Source: Bacteroides acidifaciens (GTDB taxonomy: Bacteria; Bacteroidota; Bacteroidia; Bacteroidales; Bacteroidaceae). From it: 64,000 nt of DNA. The number at the start of each line of letters is the position of its first letter. The first letter of the stretch is position 1. Below the pieces are notes generated by a model. It was given only the letters and a program-made list of their open reading frames with translations. It was not told where the DNA came from and ran no database searches. A program made the translations under genes and the position numbers. Shown one piece after another: positions 1 to 10,227 of this stretch. The stretch is from contig NZ_JANJZR010000008.1 in assembly GCF_024623065.1 (NCBI RefSeq), positions 31,387 to 95,386 on the forward strand. Reading direction: 5' to 3'.

Positions 1-1855
1 CTATAAATGCCTGATTCACCATTTTCACGCCTCCCGGTGTAGGGTAATTGCCGCTGAAGTACCAGTCGCCCGTATGATTCGGGCAAGCTTCGTGAAGTCC
101 TTCCAACGGTTGGTAGACGATTTCGACTTTCGCTTTCGTTCCTTTCGGTGTCAGCAGTTCCACCATCTTGGCGGAGATTTCTTCATCGGTGAAAGGAGCA
201 TAGATGTCTTTGACATAGTTCACCATCTGCTCTTTCGGCAGTCCTATCTGGTCTTTGGATTTACGGTAAGCGGCAGCAATCACATCTTTCATATCGCGTT
301 CTTTCAGAAGTTCGATAGCTGCCCTGAAAGCAATAAATTCGCTCATCTTCGCCATGTCTATGCCGTAATAATCGGGATAACGTACTTGCGGTGAAGAGGA
401 TACGATGACAATCTTCTTCGGGTTGAGACGGTCGAGAATACCGATAATACTTTGTTTCAGTGTCGTACCGCGCACAATACTGTCGTCAATTATCACCAGG
501 TTATCGACACCGGACACGAGACTTCCGTATGTAATGTCATATACGTGAGCCGCCAAATCATTGCGGCTGTTTCCTTCGGCTATGAAAGTGCGGAGCTTGA
601 TATCCTTGATAGCCACCTTTTCACTACGGATACGGCGGGAAAGGATTATTTCCAGTTCTTCCATATTCGGGTTATGCCCCAATGCGGCAATCTGCTGCAC
701 TTTCTCTTCGTTCAGATAATCGTCCAATCCTTGCAGCATTCCGTAGAAAGCGACTTCGGCAGTATTGGGAATAAAAGAGAAAACGGTATGGTCGATGTCG
801 TTATTGATAGCTTTCAGGATTTTCGGAACTAACTTTTCGCCCAGCAGTTTTCTTTCCTTATAGATATCTACGTCACTACCACGGGAGAAGTAGATACGTT
901 CGAAAGAGCAGGCGTGCTTCTCACAAGGTTTGATAATTTGCGAAGTACGTATTTTGCCTTCCTTGCTGATAAACAGCGCTTGTCCCGGTTGCAGTTCTTT
1001 AATCTCTTCAAACGGAACATTCAGGACGGTCTGGATGACCGGACGTTCGGAAGCTAATACGGCTATCTCGTCATCCTGGTACCAGAATGCGGGACGAATC
1101 CCCCACGGGTCGCGGATAGCGAAAGATTCACCGCTTCCGGTCAGTCCGCAGATAACGTATCCCCCATCCCACTCACGGCTGGAAGTACGCAATACATTAG
1201 CAAGGTCGATATGCTCTTCTATATAATTGGTGATGCCCATGCCTGTGAGCCCATCCGCTTCGGCAAGATTAAAGACACGTTCCACTTCACGGTCGAGACG
1301 GTGTCCCACCTGTTCCAGCATGATGTATGTATCGGCATATTTACGCGGATGCTGACCGATAGCCGTAATACGGGCAAATATTTCATCTACGTTCGTCATG
1401 TTGAAGTTACCGCAGAGAGCCAGATTCTTGGCACGCCAGTTGTTTCTTCTCAAAAACGGATGTACGTAAGAGATGCCGGATTTCCCAGTGGTGGAATAAC
1501 GGAGATGTCCCATATATGCTTCACCGGCAAAAGGTAAAGTACGTTTGGCGTACTCCGCGTCATGCAGTTGTTCGGAAGTCAAATCCTTGAAATTGTTCTG
1601 CACATTTTCAAAGATTTCGGTAATGGCACCGGAACCCAGGGCACGTTCGCGAAACATATACTCTTCACCCGGATTGGCTTCCAGTTTCACGCAAGCCAGT
1701 CCTGCACCTTCCTGACCACGATTGTGCTGCTTTTCCATCAGCAGATAAAGCTTGTTCAGGCCGTACATCCACGTTCCATACTTCTTCTCATAATACTCCA
1801 GCGGTTTAAGCAAGCGTATCATGGCAACGCCACATTCATGTTTCAATTGTTCCAT
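1..1855 (-). CDS. purF: PurF-type amidophosphoribosyltransferase (3' end beyond window)
   Basis: Class II glutamine amidotransferase joined to a phosphoribosyltransferase. The expected reaction is glutamine plus PRPP to phosphoribosylamine, the first step of purine synthesis, in the cytosol. The protein starts MEQLKHECGV, so the N-terminal nucleophile Cys is residue 8 and a short propeptide must be removed, as in the Bacillus-type PurF. The amidotransferase domain covers roughly the first 300 residues. The PRPP-binding loop is visible as VIIDDSIVRGTT in the second half. About 618 codons are present with no stop before the left edge, so it is longer than the usual 470-510 residue PurF and has a C-terminal extension. 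It lies upstream of glmS on the same strand. A canonical PurF elsewhere in the genome is possible, so the exact role is less sure than the family. Confidence 0.85.
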   Translation of the reverse strand, partial: MEQLKHECGVAMIRLLKPLEYYEKKYGTWMYGLNKLYLLMEKQHNRGQEGAGLACVKLEANPGEEYMFRERALGSGAITEIFENVQNNFKDLTSEQLHDAEYAKRTLPFAGEAYMGHLRYSTTGKSGISYVHPFLRRNNWRAKNLALCGNFNMTNVDEIFARITAIGQHPRKYADTYIMLEQVGHRLDREVERVFNLAEADGLTGMGITNYIEEHIDLANVLRTSSREWDGGYVICGLTGSGESFAIRDPWGIRPAFWYQDDEIAVLASERPVIQTVLNVPFEEIKELQPGQALFISKEGKIRTSQIIKPCEKHACSFERIYFSRGSDVDIYKERKLLGEKLVPKILKAINNDIDHTVFSFIPNTAEVAFYGMLQGLDDYLNEEKVQQIAALGHNPNMEELEIILSRRIRSEKVAIKDIKLRTFIAEGNSRNDLAAHVYDITYGSLVSGVDNLVIIDDSIVRGTTLKQSIIGILDRLNPKKIVIVSSSPQVRYPDYYGIDMAKMSEFIAFRAAIELLKERDMKDVIAAAYRKSKDQIGLPKEQMVNYVKDIYAPFTDEEISAKMVELLTPKGTKAKVEIVYQPLEGLHEACPNHTGDWYFSGNYPTPGGVKMVNQAFI

Positions 1856-1860
1856 CTATA

Positions 1861-1900
1861 CTATTTACGATTTGACGATTTACTATTTACGATTTAAATT
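1861..1900. repeat. Short iterated ATTTACGATTT-type repeat
   Basis: The spacer between purF and glmS is built from near-repeats of the kind CTATTTACGATTT / GACGATTTAC. Very similar AT-rich units form the spacer between gltB and gltD about 7 kb away. No gene or clear terminator is visible in the rest of this 118-bp spacer. Confidence 0.5.
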
Positions 1901-1973
1901 ACCACCTGCCAATCAAACAACTTACTATCTATCATTGATTCTTCAATCGCAAATTGTCTAATTGTAAATTACA

Positions 1974-3818
1974 TTATTCTACTGTTACTGACTTCGCCAG
2001 ATTCCTGGGCTGATCTACATCCATTCCTTTGCAGACTGCTATGTGGTACGCAAGCAATTGGAGAGGTACCGTAGTAATTAACGGATTGAGACATTCGATT
2101 GTTTCAGGAAGCTCGATACTGCAATCGGCAATCTGGCTGATAACCGTATCGCCTTTCGTCACAAAAGCAATCACCCGTCCTTTCCGCGCCTTGATTTCCT
2201 GAATGTTGCTCAGCACTTTTTCGTACAGGGCATTCTGGGTAGCAATCACCACTACCGGCATTTCCGCGTCAATCAAAGCAATCGGCCCGTGCTTCATCTC
2301 GGCAGCCGGATAACCTTCGGCGTGGATATACGAAATTTCTTTCAATTTCAGCGCACCTTCGAGAGCTACGGGATAGCTATATCCGCGTCCCAAATAAATA
2401 AAGTTGTGTGCATAGGTGAAAGTTTTCGATAGTTCCGCTAGTTTATCATTCAACTTCAGCACTTCTTTCATTTTCTCAGGAATTTGGTTCAACTCCCGCA
2501 CAACCGAAAGATAATACCGTTCATCAATCGTTCCCTTTTCTTTGGCAAGTGTCAATGCCAACATCGCCAATACAGTGACCTGTCCCGTAAATGCTTTGGT
2601 AGAAGCAACTCCGATTTCCGGGCCTACGTGGATATACGAACCGGTGTGAGTGGCACGGGGAATCGACGAACCGATGGCATTGCAAATACCATATATAAAT
2701 GCCCCACGGCTCTTTGCCAATTCTACGGCAGCCAATGTATCGGCAGTCTCGCCACTCTGAGAAATGGCAATCACTACATCCTGCTCGTTAATCACAGGAT
2801 CGCGGTAACGGAATTCAGAAGCATATTCCACTTCTACCGGTATGCGGCAGAAACTTTCAATCAGTTGTTTGCCGATAAGTCCGGCATGCCAGGAAGTTCC
2901 GCAAGCCACGATAATAAACCGTTTGGCACTCAGCAACCTTTCCTTATTATCAATCACTGCCGAAAGCACTACGTTGTCCGCATCTACATTGATGCGTCCG
3001 CGCATACAATCATGGATGCAATCCGGCTGTTCAAAAATCTCTTTCAACATGAAGTGCGGATAACCGCCCTTTTCCAGTTGTCCGAGATTCAATTCCACTT
3101 TCTTCACTTCGGGGGTCATTTCGACATTATTCAAATCGACTACCTTCAATTCTTCACCCCTGTTTATTACGGCAATCTCTCCGTCTTCCAAGTAAACTAC
3201 CTTATCTGTATACTCAACAATCGGAGTGGCGTCCGAAGCCAGAAAGAATTCATCCTCGCCAATGCCTACTACCAACGGGCTGCTTTTGCGCGCAGCGACA
3301 ATCTCATCCGGATGCTCTTTATCAAGAATCGCGATTGCATATGCACCAATCACCTCTCCCAATGCCAACTGAACGGCGGTCAGCAAACTAACCCGGTGAG
3401 TAACTTTCATGTATTCTATTAATTGAACAAGAACTTCGGTATCTGTACTGCTTTTAAAGATGTAGCCTTTGGCTTGGAGTTTTTCTTTGAGTACGGCGTA
3501 GTTTTCAATGATACCGTTGTGAATGAGAGCGAGTTTCTCGGAAGAAGAGTAATGAGGATGGGCGTTAGCGGAACAAGGTTCCCCATGAGTAGCCCAACGA
3601 GTATGGGCGATTCCGATTGTACCGGAAATATCTTTCTGTGTGACGAAATTTTCGAGTTCGGAGACTTTTCCTTTCGTCTTATACACATTCAACTGTTGGT
3701 TGTCACTGATTAATGCTACCCCTGCGCTGTCATATCCACGATACTCTAATCGCTTCAGTCCTTTTATAAGGATGGGATAGGCTTTTCTTTTACCAATATA
3801 GCCTACTATTCCACACAT
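1974..3818 (-). CDS. glmS: Glutamine--fructose-6-phosphate aminotransferase (isomerizing)
   Basis: Makes glucosamine-6-phosphate from fructose-6-phosphate and glutamine, the entry step to UDP-GlcNAc for peptidoglycan and LPS. The start MCGIVGYIG gives the catalytic Cys at position 2 after Met removal. An N-terminal glutaminase domain of about 240 residues is followed by two SIS sugar-isomerase domains (SQSGETADT and GRGYSYPVALEGALKLKE are visible). The C-terminus AKSVTVE is the family's usual ending. Its 614 residues match the normal length of about 610. It is divergent from gltB, has its own -7 element upstream, and reads toward purF. No ribozyme-like leader is seen in its short 5' region. 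Confidence 0.97.
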   Translation of the reverse strand: MCGIVGYIGKRKAYPILIKGLKRLEYRGYDSAGVALISDNQQLNVYKTKGKVSELENFVTQKDISGTIGIAHTRWATHGEPCSANAHPHYSSSEKLALIHNGIIENYAVLKEKLQAKGYIFKSSTDTEVLVQLIEYMKVTHRVSLLTAVQLALGEVIGAYAIAILDKEHPDEIVAARKSSPLVVGIGEDEFFLASDATPIVEYTDKVVYLEDGEIAVINRGEELKVVDLNNVEMTPEVKKVELNLGQLEKGGYPHFMLKEIFEQPDCIHDCMRGRINVDADNVVLSAVIDNKERLLSAKRFIIVACGTSWHAGLIGKQLIESFCRIPVEVEYASEFRYRDPVINEQDVVIAISQSGETADTLAAVELAKSRGAFIYGICNAIGSSIPRATHTGSYIHVGPEIGVASTKAFTGQVTVLAMLALTLAKEKGTIDERYYLSVVRELNQIPEKMKEVLKLNDKLAELSKTFTYAHNFIYLGRGYSYPVALEGALKLKEISYIHAEGYPAAEMKHGPIALIDAEMPVVVIATQNALYEKVLSNIQEIKARKGRVIAFVTKGDTVISQIADCSIELPETIECLNPLITTVPLQLLAYHIAVCKGMDVDQPRNLAKSVTVE

Positions 3819-3842
3819 ATTATAATATTTTTATTTCGGCTG

Positions 3843-3850
3843 CAAATATA
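3843..3850 (-). promoter_or_regulatory. Candidate glmS promoter (-7 element)
   Basis: On the minus strand this reads TATATTTG followed by C, an exact Bacteroides -7 element (TAnnTTTG), 25 bp upstream of the glmS start. No exact -33 TTTG is present at 19-21 bp. The leader would be very short. Confidence 0.55.
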
Positions 3851-4119
3851 CATATTCCGAATAACATAAAGATTATAAATTCAATATTTATTTGACAGAA
3901 ACTCACAAAAAAGTTACAAACACATCAAAAAGTTAAATAATACAATCTTTTTAGCTCAAAAAGAAACGCATTACAATCAATATCAAATAATAGTCATCAG
4001 ACTAATAAATTAAAAGTTATCCAACTGATTTTAATTACAAATTAAAAGAAGAAAAAACAAACTTTATATTTCGTGTCACAGAAAGGCGACATTTTACTAT
4101 CATTCTGAAATTAAACAGT

Positions 4120-4127
4120 TATTTTTG
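4120..4127 (+). promoter_or_regulatory. Candidate gltB promoter (-7 element)
   Basis: TATTTTTG followed by C matches TAnnTTTG, 53 bp before the gltB start. The 362-bp gap between glmS and gltB (3819-4180) is otherwise AT-rich, and no gene is seen in it. The -33 region is weak. Confidence 0.5.
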
Positions 4128-4180
4128 CAGAACATTTTGATACATCAAATAGGTATTATCATACAATAAAGCTAGTAAGA

Positions 4181-7100
4181 ATGAAGAAACAAGAACTTTT
4201 TAACAACGAAACAGAAGGATTCCCTTACCAACGACAGCCCAAACAAGCAGGCTTGTACGATGCGGCATACGAACACGATGCCTGCGGTGTTGGTATGCTG
4301 GTAAACATTCACGGAGAAAAGTCACACGACATTGTTGAGTCGGCTTTAAAGGTATTGGAGAACATGCGCCACCGCGGCGCCGAAGGTGCGGACAACAAGA
4401 CCGGAGACGGTGCTGGCATTATGCTACAAATCCCGCACGAGTTTATTTTATTACAAGGTATCCCCGTTCCCGAAAAGGGACGTTATGGCACCGGTCTGCT
4501 TTTTCTACCCAAAAATGAAAAAGACCAAGCAGCCATTTTGAGTATCATCATCGAAGAAATTGAAAAAGAAGGACTTACGCTGATGCATCTGCGTAATGTA
4601 CCTACCTGCCCGGAAATCCTGGGAGAAGCGGCTTTGGCCAATGAACCGGATATCAGGCAGGTATTTATCACCGGATTTACGGAAACGGAAACTGCCGACC
4701 GCAAACTTTATCTGATTCGCAAGAGAATCGAAAATAAAGTCAGAATGTCAGCCATTCCGGCGAAAGAGGATTTTTATGTCGTTTCGCTCTCCACAAAAAG
4801 CATTATATATAAAGGTATGCTTTCGTCATTGCAGCTACGCAACTATTATCCTGACCTGACGAACAGTTACTTTACCAGCGGACTGGCTTTGGTGCATTCC
4901 CGTTTCAGTACCAACACGTTCCCGACATGGGGCTTGGCACAACCTTTCCGTCTTCTGGCACACAATGGCGAAATCAATACGATTCGCGGTAACCGCGGCT
5001 GGATGGAAGCCCGCGAAAGTGTACTTTCCTCTCCCACTCTCGGAGATATCAAAGAGATTCGTCCGATTATACAGCCGGGTATGAGTGACAGTGCTTCATT
5101 GGATAATGTACTGGAATTTTTAGTAATGTCGGGATTGAGCCTGCCCCACGCCATGGCAATGCTTGTACCTGAATCTTTCAACGAAAAGAATCCCATCAGT
5201 GAAGATTTGAAGTCTTTCTATGAATATCACTCTATATTAATGGAGCCCTGGGACGGACCTGCCGCCTTGCTATTCAGCGACGGACGTTTTGCAGGCGGTA
5301 TGCTCGACCGTAACGGTCTGCGTCCCGCCCGCTACCTGATTACGAAAAATGATATGATGGTAGTAGCTTCGGAAGTTGGCGTAATGGATTTCGAACCGGG
5401 AGATGTTAAAGAAAAAGGACGGCTGCAACCGGGTAAGATTCTATTGATTGACACGGAAAAGGGCGAAATATATTACGACGGTGAACTGAAAAAGCAATTG
5501 GCGGAAGCAAAACCTTACCGCACATGGCTGGCTACCAACCGTATCGAACTGGACGAATTGAAAAGCGGACGCAAAGTGCCTCATCATGTAGAGAACTACG
5601 ACCGGATGCTCCGTACTTTCGGTTATTCAAAAGAGGACATCGAAAAATTGATTACACCCATGGCCAGCACCGGCGCAGAGCCTATCCATTCAATGGGCAA
5701 CGATACCCCGTTGGCTGTGCTTTCGGACAAGCCGCAACTGCTCTACAATTATTTCCGCCAGCAATTCGCCCAGGTGACGAATCCGCCGATTGACCCTCTA
5801 CGCGAGGAACTGGTGATGTCATTGACGGAATATATCGGTGCTGTCGGCATGAATATTCTGACACCGAGCGAAAGCCATTGTAAAATGGTGCGTCTGAACC
5901 ATCCGATTCTAAACAATACTCAATTGGATATTTTATGTAATATCCGCTATAAAGGTTTTAAGACTGTAAAGCTTCCGATGCTTTTTGAAGTAGCGAAAGG
6001 AAAAGCCGGGCTTCAGGAAGCACTGGGCGGACTTTGCAAAATGGCAGAAGAATCCGTGACGGAAGGCGTGAACTATATCATTCTGAGTGACCGTGATGTG
6101 GATGCCGACCATGCAGTAATCCCGTCCCTTCTGGCGGTAAGCGCTGTCCATCATCATCTGATTTCCGTTGGGAAACGTGTGCAGACGGCACTGGTAGTAG
6201 AAAGCGGTGAAATACGCGAGGTAATGCACGCAGCCTTATTACTCGGCTTCGGGGCAAGCGCACTGAATCCGTATATGGCATTTGCGGTGCTTGACAAATT
6301 GGTGAAAGACAGGGATATTCAATTGGACTATGCCACGGCCGAGAAGAATTATATCAAGTCCATCTGCAAAGGTCTGTTCAAGATTATGAGCAAGATGGGT
6401 ATCTCTACCATCCGTTCATACCGCGGTGCAAAGATTTTCGAAGCTGTCGGTTTGAGCGAAGAGTTAACCAAGGCTTATTTCGGGGGACTCGGTTCACCCA
6501 TTGGGGGTATCCGGCTGGAAGAGATTGCCAGAGACGCCATTGCTTTTCATAAAGAAGGAATGGCGCAAGAAGTTGAAAGTGGAGAAACTCCCAACTCTCA
6601 ACTTCTTAAAAGCAACGGGTTGTATTCTTTCCGAAAAGACGGAGAAAAGCATGCATGGAATCCCGAAACCATCAGTGCGCTGCAATTGGCTACCCGCTTG
6701 GGCAGCTATAAGAAATTCAAAGAATATACTCACTTGGTAGACGAGAAAGAGAAACCTATCTTCCTGCGTGACTTCCTGGGATTCCGCCGCAATCCGATTT
6801 CTATCGACCAGGTGGAACCGGTAGAGAATATTTTACACCGTTTTGTTACGGGTGCCATGTCTTTCGGCTCTATCAGCAAAGAGGCTCACGAGGCAATGGC
6901 TATCGCCATGAATAAAATTCACGGACGCAGTAATACCGGCGAGGGCGGTGAAGACGCTTCCCGCTTCCAACCGCTACCGGACGGCAGTTCCCTGCGAAGT
7001 GCCATCAAGCAGGTGGCTTCGGGACGCTTCGGTGTGACAGCAGAATATCTAGTGAATGCGGATGAGATTCAGATTAAGATAGCCCAAGGGGCAAAGCCGG

Positions 7101-8749
7101 GCGAAGGTGGACAGCTTCCGGGATTCAAGGTGAACGATGTGATTGCCAAGACACGCCACTCTATTCCGGGAATTTCTCTGATTTCTCCCCCACCTCATCA
7201 TGATATTTATTCGATTGAGGATTTGGCACAATTAATCTTCGATCTGAAAAATGTAAATCCACAGGCTAAAATCAGTGTGAAACTGGTAGCAGAAAGCGGT
7301 GTCGGTACAATTGCCGCCGGGGTGGCAAAAGCAAAGGCAGACCTGATTGTCATCTCCGGTGCTGAGGGGGGCACAGGTGCTTCTCCGGCTTCTTCTATCC
7401 GTTATGCGGGCATCTCACCGGAATTGGGATTGAGCGAGACACAGCAGACATTGGTACTGAACGGACTCCGTGGCCAAGTGATTCTGCAAGCTGACGGGCA
7501 ATTGAAAACCGGACGGGATATTATCTTAATGGCATTGATGGGAGCCGAAGAATATGGTTTTGCCACCTCTGCACTGATTGTACTAGGTTGTGTGATGATG
7601 CGCAAATGTCATCAGAACACTTGTCCTGTGGGAGTTGCTACACAGAATGAGGAGTTGCGCAAACGTTTCCACGGACGCAGTGAATATTTAGTAAATTTCT
7701 TCACGTTCCTGGCGCAGGAAGTCCGTGAACATCTGGCGGAAATGGGATTCACCCGGATGAATGACATTATCGGACGGACAGACTTGATTGAACGTAAATC
7801 CGTAGCGGACGATCCGAATCCGAAGCATGCGTTGATTGATTTCAACAGAATGTTGGCACGTATTGACAACACTGCCGCTATCCGTCATGTCACCGACCAG
7901 GAACATGGCATCTCTACCGTAAAGGATGTGGCTATCATTGATGCCGCCCGGGATGCCATCGAACATGAGAAAGAAATCTCTTTAGAATATACAATTGCGA
8001 ATACAGACCGTGCAATAGGTGCTATGCTTTCGGGAGTAATCGCGAAGAAACATGGTGCCAAGGGATTACCGGAACATACGTTGAATGTGAAATTCAAAGG
8101 TTCGGCAGGTCAGTCTTTCGGTGCATTCCTTGTGCCAGGGGTCAACTTTAAACTGGAAGGGGAAGCGAACGATTATCTTGGCAAGGGTCTGAGTGGCGGA
8201 CGTATCGCCGTGCTTCCCCCTATCCGCAGCAATTTCGAAGCTGACAAGAATACAATTGCCGGCAATACTTTGCTTTATGGCGCCACAAGTGGTGAAGTGT
8301 ATATCAACGGTCGTGTAGGAGAACGTTTTGCCGTACGCAACTCGGGTGCCGTCGCCGTAGTGGAAGGTGTAGGCGACCACTGTTGCGAATATATGACCGG
8401 CGGACGCGTTGTGGTCCTCGGACAAACCGGACGCAACTTTGCAGCCGGCATGAGTGGCGGTGTAGCCTATGTATGGAACAAAGACGGTAACTTCGATTAT
8501 TTCTGTAATATGGAAATGGTGGAACTGTCACTCATCGAAGAAGCCAGCTACCGGAAGGAGCTACACGAACTGATTCGCCAGCACTACCTGTACACGGGCT
8601 CCAAACTGGCACGAACAATGCTCGACGACTGGAATCATTATGCAGACCAATTCATCCAGGTAGTACCTATCGAATACAAAAAAGTATTGCAGGAAGAACA
8701 GATGAGAAAGTTACAACAGAAAATTGCAGACATGCAAAGAGACTATTAG
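4181..8749 (+). CDS. gltB: Glutamate synthase, large (alpha) subunit
   Basis: Converts 2-oxoglutarate plus glutamine to two glutamates in the GS-GOGAT cycle. The N-terminal class II amidotransferase has its nucleophile at Cys35 (YEHDACGVGM), implying cleavage of a 34-residue propeptide. A central domain and the FMN-binding synthase domain follow. The 3Fe-4S cysteines are visible near residues 1137-1150 (the stretch MRKCHQNTCPVG). The C-terminus is the GXGXG beta-helix domain (repeated GGR/GATSGEVY-like units). Its 1522 residues are normal for the alpha subunit. gltD and asnB follow on the same strand, consistent with one operon. Confidence 0.97.
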   Translation: MKKQELFNNETEGFPYQRQPKQAGLYDAAYEHDACGVGMLVNIHGEKSHDIVESALKVLENMRHRGAEGADNKTGDGAGIMLQIPHEFILLQGIPVPEKGRYGTGLLFLPKNEKDQAAILSIIIEEIEKEGLTLMHLRNVPTCPEILGEAALANEPDIRQVFITGFTETETADRKLYLIRKRIENKVRMSAIPAKEDFYVVSLSTKSIIYKGMLSSLQLRNYYPDLTNSYFTSGLALVHSRFSTNTFPTWGLAQPFRLLAHNGEINTIRGNRGWMEARESVLSSPTLGDIKEIRPIIQPGMSDSASLDNVLEFLVMSGLSLPHAMAMLVPESFNEKNPISEDLKSFYEYHSILMEPWDGPAALLFSDGRFAGGMLDRNGLRPARYLITKNDMMVVASEVGVMDFEPGDVKEKGRLQPGKILLIDTEKGEIYYDGELKKQLAEAKPYRTWLATNRIELDELKSGRKVPHHVENYDRMLRTFGYSKEDIEKLITPMASTGAEPIHSMGNDTPLAVLSDKPQLLYNYFRQQFAQVTNPPIDPLREELVMSLTEYIGAVGMNILTPSESHCKMVRLNHPILNNTQLDILCNIRYKGFKTVKLPMLFEVAKGKAGLQEALGGLCKMAEESVTEGVNYIILSDRDVDADHAVIPSLLAVSAVHHHLISVGKRVQTALVVESGEIREVMHAALLLGFGASALNPYMAFAVLDKLVKDRDIQLDYATAEKNYIKSICKGLFKIMSKMGISTIRSYRGAKIFEAVGLSEELTKAYFGGLGSPIGGIRLEEIARDAIAFHKEGMAQEVESGETPNSQLLKSNGLYSFRKDGEKHAWNPETISALQLATRLGSYKKFKEYTHLVDEKEKPIFLRDFLGFRRNPISIDQVEPVENILHRFVTGAMSFGSISKEAHEAMAIAMNKIHGRSNTGEGGEDASRFQPLPDGSSLRSAIKQVASGRFGVTAEYLVNADEIQIKIAQGAKPGEGGQLPGFKVNDVIAKTRHSIPGISLISPPPHHDIYSIEDLAQLIFDLKNVNPQAKISVKLVAESGVGTIAAGVAKAKADLIVISGAEGGTGASPASSIRYAGISPELGLSETQQTLVLNGLRGQVILQADGQLKTGRDIILMALMGAEEYGFATSALIVLGCVMMRKCHQNTCPVGVATQNEELRKRFHGRSEYLVNFFTFLAQEVREHLAEMGFTRMNDIIGRTDLIERKSVADDPNPKHALIDFNRMLARIDNTAAIRHVTDQEHGISTVKDVAIIDAARDAIEHEKEISLEYTIANTDRAIGAMLSGVIAKKHGAKGLPEHTLNVKFKGSAGQSFGAFLVPGVNFKLEGEANDYLGKGLSGGRIAVLPPIRSNFEADKNTIAGNTLLYGATSGEVYINGRVGERFAVRNSGAVAVVEGVGDHCCEYMTGGRVVVLGQTGRNFAAGMSGGVAYVWNKDGNFDYFCNMEMVELSLIEEASYRKELHELIRQHYLYTGSKLARTMLDDWNHYADQFIQVVPIEYKKVLQEEQMRKLQQKIADMQRDY

Positions 8750-8750
8750 A

Positions 8751-8870
8751 TTTACTATTTGACTATTTACAATTTACTATTTGAATGTATAGTCTGTAAA
8801 TAGTCAAATAGCAAATGACAAGATAGTCTGGAAATAGTAAATAATAATAGTAAACCGTCAAATAGTAAAT
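8751..8870. repeat. Inverted and direct AT-rich repeat between gltB and gltD
   Basis: A 20-bp arm at 8751-8770 (TTTACTATTTGACTATTTAC) is matched 19/20 by the reverse complement of 8796-8815. A further copy of the GTCAAATAGTAAAT motif lies at 8857-8870. The spacer can fold into a hairpin in the gltB-gltD transcript and shares its word set with the purF-glmS spacer. Confidence 0.6.
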
Positions 8871-8876
8871 AACAAG

Positions 8877-10223
8877 ATGGGAGATCCTAAAGCATTTCTA
8901 AATATACCCCGGCAGGAAGCGGGATACCGCCCTGTGAACGAACGAATCACTGATTATAGTCAGGTAGAACAGACGTTGAATACAAACAGCCGCAAGTTGC
9001 AGGCATCCCGCTGCATGGACTGCGGCGTACCTTTCTGCCACTGGGCATGCCCGATAGGAAATAAACAACCGGAATGGCAGGATGCCTTATTCAAGGGAAA
9101 ATGGAAAGAGGCATACGAAATATTGTCATCCACTTGTGATTTTCCTGAATTTACAGGACGTATCTGCCCTGCCCTCTGCGAAAAGTCTTGTGTGTTAAAA
9201 CTGTCATGCGACCAACCTGTGACGATTCGTGAAAACGAGGCAGCTATTGTTGAAGCAGCTTTTCGCGAAGGATATATACAGGTAAAAACACCGAGAAGAA
9301 ACGGAAAGAAAGTGGCGGTGATTGGTGCGGGTCCTGCCGGATTGGTGGTGGCTAATCAGCTGAATTTAAAAGGATATAGCGTTACTTTATTCGATAAAGA
9401 TGAAGCGCCCGGAGGGTTATTACGGTTCGGTATTCCTAATTTCAAACTGGATAAGAATGTAATTGACCGACGGATGAAGATATTGGCTGCAGAAGGAATA
9501 CTGTTTGAGATGGGAGTAGAAATAGACATCAATCATTTGCCGGAAGGATTCGACGCTTACTGCATCTGTACCGGAACACCGACTGCACGTGATTTGAGTA
9601 TTCCGGGACGTGAACTGAAAGGCATCCATTTCGCACTTGAAATGCTGGCACAGCAGAACAGGATTCTGGCAGGACAGACTTTCCCGAAAGATAAATTGGT
9701 GAATGCCAAAGGCAAAAAAGTACTTGTGATAGGTGGCGGAGATACCGGTTCCGACTGCATCGGAACCAGTGTGAGACAGGGAGCCGCCAGTGTCACTCAA
9801 ATCGAAATCATGCCGAAACCTCCTGTCGGCTACAATCCGGCTACTCCTTGGCCACAATGGCCGGCAGTCTTCAAAACGACTTCCAGCCATGAAGAAGGTT
9901 GTACACGCCGCTGGTGCCTGGCTTCCAATCAGTTCCTCGGAAAGAACGGAAAGGTGACAGGTGTAGAAGTGGAAGAGGTAGAATGGATTCCAGCAGCAGA
10001 CGGCGGACGTCCCACGATGAAACCAACAGGGAAGAAGGAAGTCATCGAAGCTGATATGGTATTATTGGCGATGGGATTCCTGAAACCGGAGCAACCGAAA
10101 TTTGCAAAAAATGTATTTCTTGCCGGAGATGCAACTACCGGAGCCAGTCTGGTAGTACGTGCCATGGCAGGCGGACGGAAAGCGGCTGCGGAAATAGATG
10201 CTTACTTAACAACCAAAAATTAA
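8877..10223 (+). CDS. gltD: Glutamate synthase, small (beta) subunit
   Basis: NAD(P)H-dependent flavoprotein that feeds electrons to GltB. Near the N-terminus are the cysteine clusters for 4Fe-4S centres (CMDCGVPFCHWACPIG at about residues 42-57, then CPALCEKSC). An FAD-binding fold follows (VIGAGPAGLVVANQL) and then the NAD(P)H fold (VIGGGDTGSDCIG). Its 448 residues are slightly short of the typical 470 but complete. It is separated from gltB by a 127-bp repeat-rich spacer and from asnB by 4 bp, which indicates co-transcription. Confidence 0.96.
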   Translation: MGDPKAFLNIPRQEAGYRPVNERITDYSQVEQTLNTNSRKLQASRCMDCGVPFCHWACPIGNKQPEWQDALFKGKWKEAYEILSSTCDFPEFTGRICPALCEKSCVLKLSCDQPVTIRENEAAIVEAAFREGYIQVKTPRRNGKKVAVIGAGPAGLVVANQLNLKGYSVTLFDKDEAPGGLLRFGIPNFKLDKNVIDRRMKILAAEGILFEMGVEIDINHLPEGFDAYCICTGTPTARDLSIPGRELKGIHFALEMLAQQNRILAGQTFPKDKLVNAKGKKVLVIGGGDTGSDCIGTSVRQGAASVTQIEIMPKPPVGYNPATPWPQWPAVFKTTSSHEEGCTRRWCLASNQFLGKNGKVTGVEVEEVEWIPAADGGRPTMKPTGKKEVIEADMVLLAMGFLKPEQPKFAKNVFLAGDATTGASLVVRAMAGGRKAAAEIDAYLTTKN

Positions 10224-10227
10224 AGTT

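Noticed and set aside
74..1897. Five plus-strand frames of 98-126 codons
   Set aside because: They lie opposite the PurF-type gene, which has a clear family match; their translations show no domain or signal.
2484..3422. 312-codon plus-strand frame
   Set aside because: It is antisense to glmS, and its composition (many His, Tyr, Arg, Asn) is that of a shadow frame.
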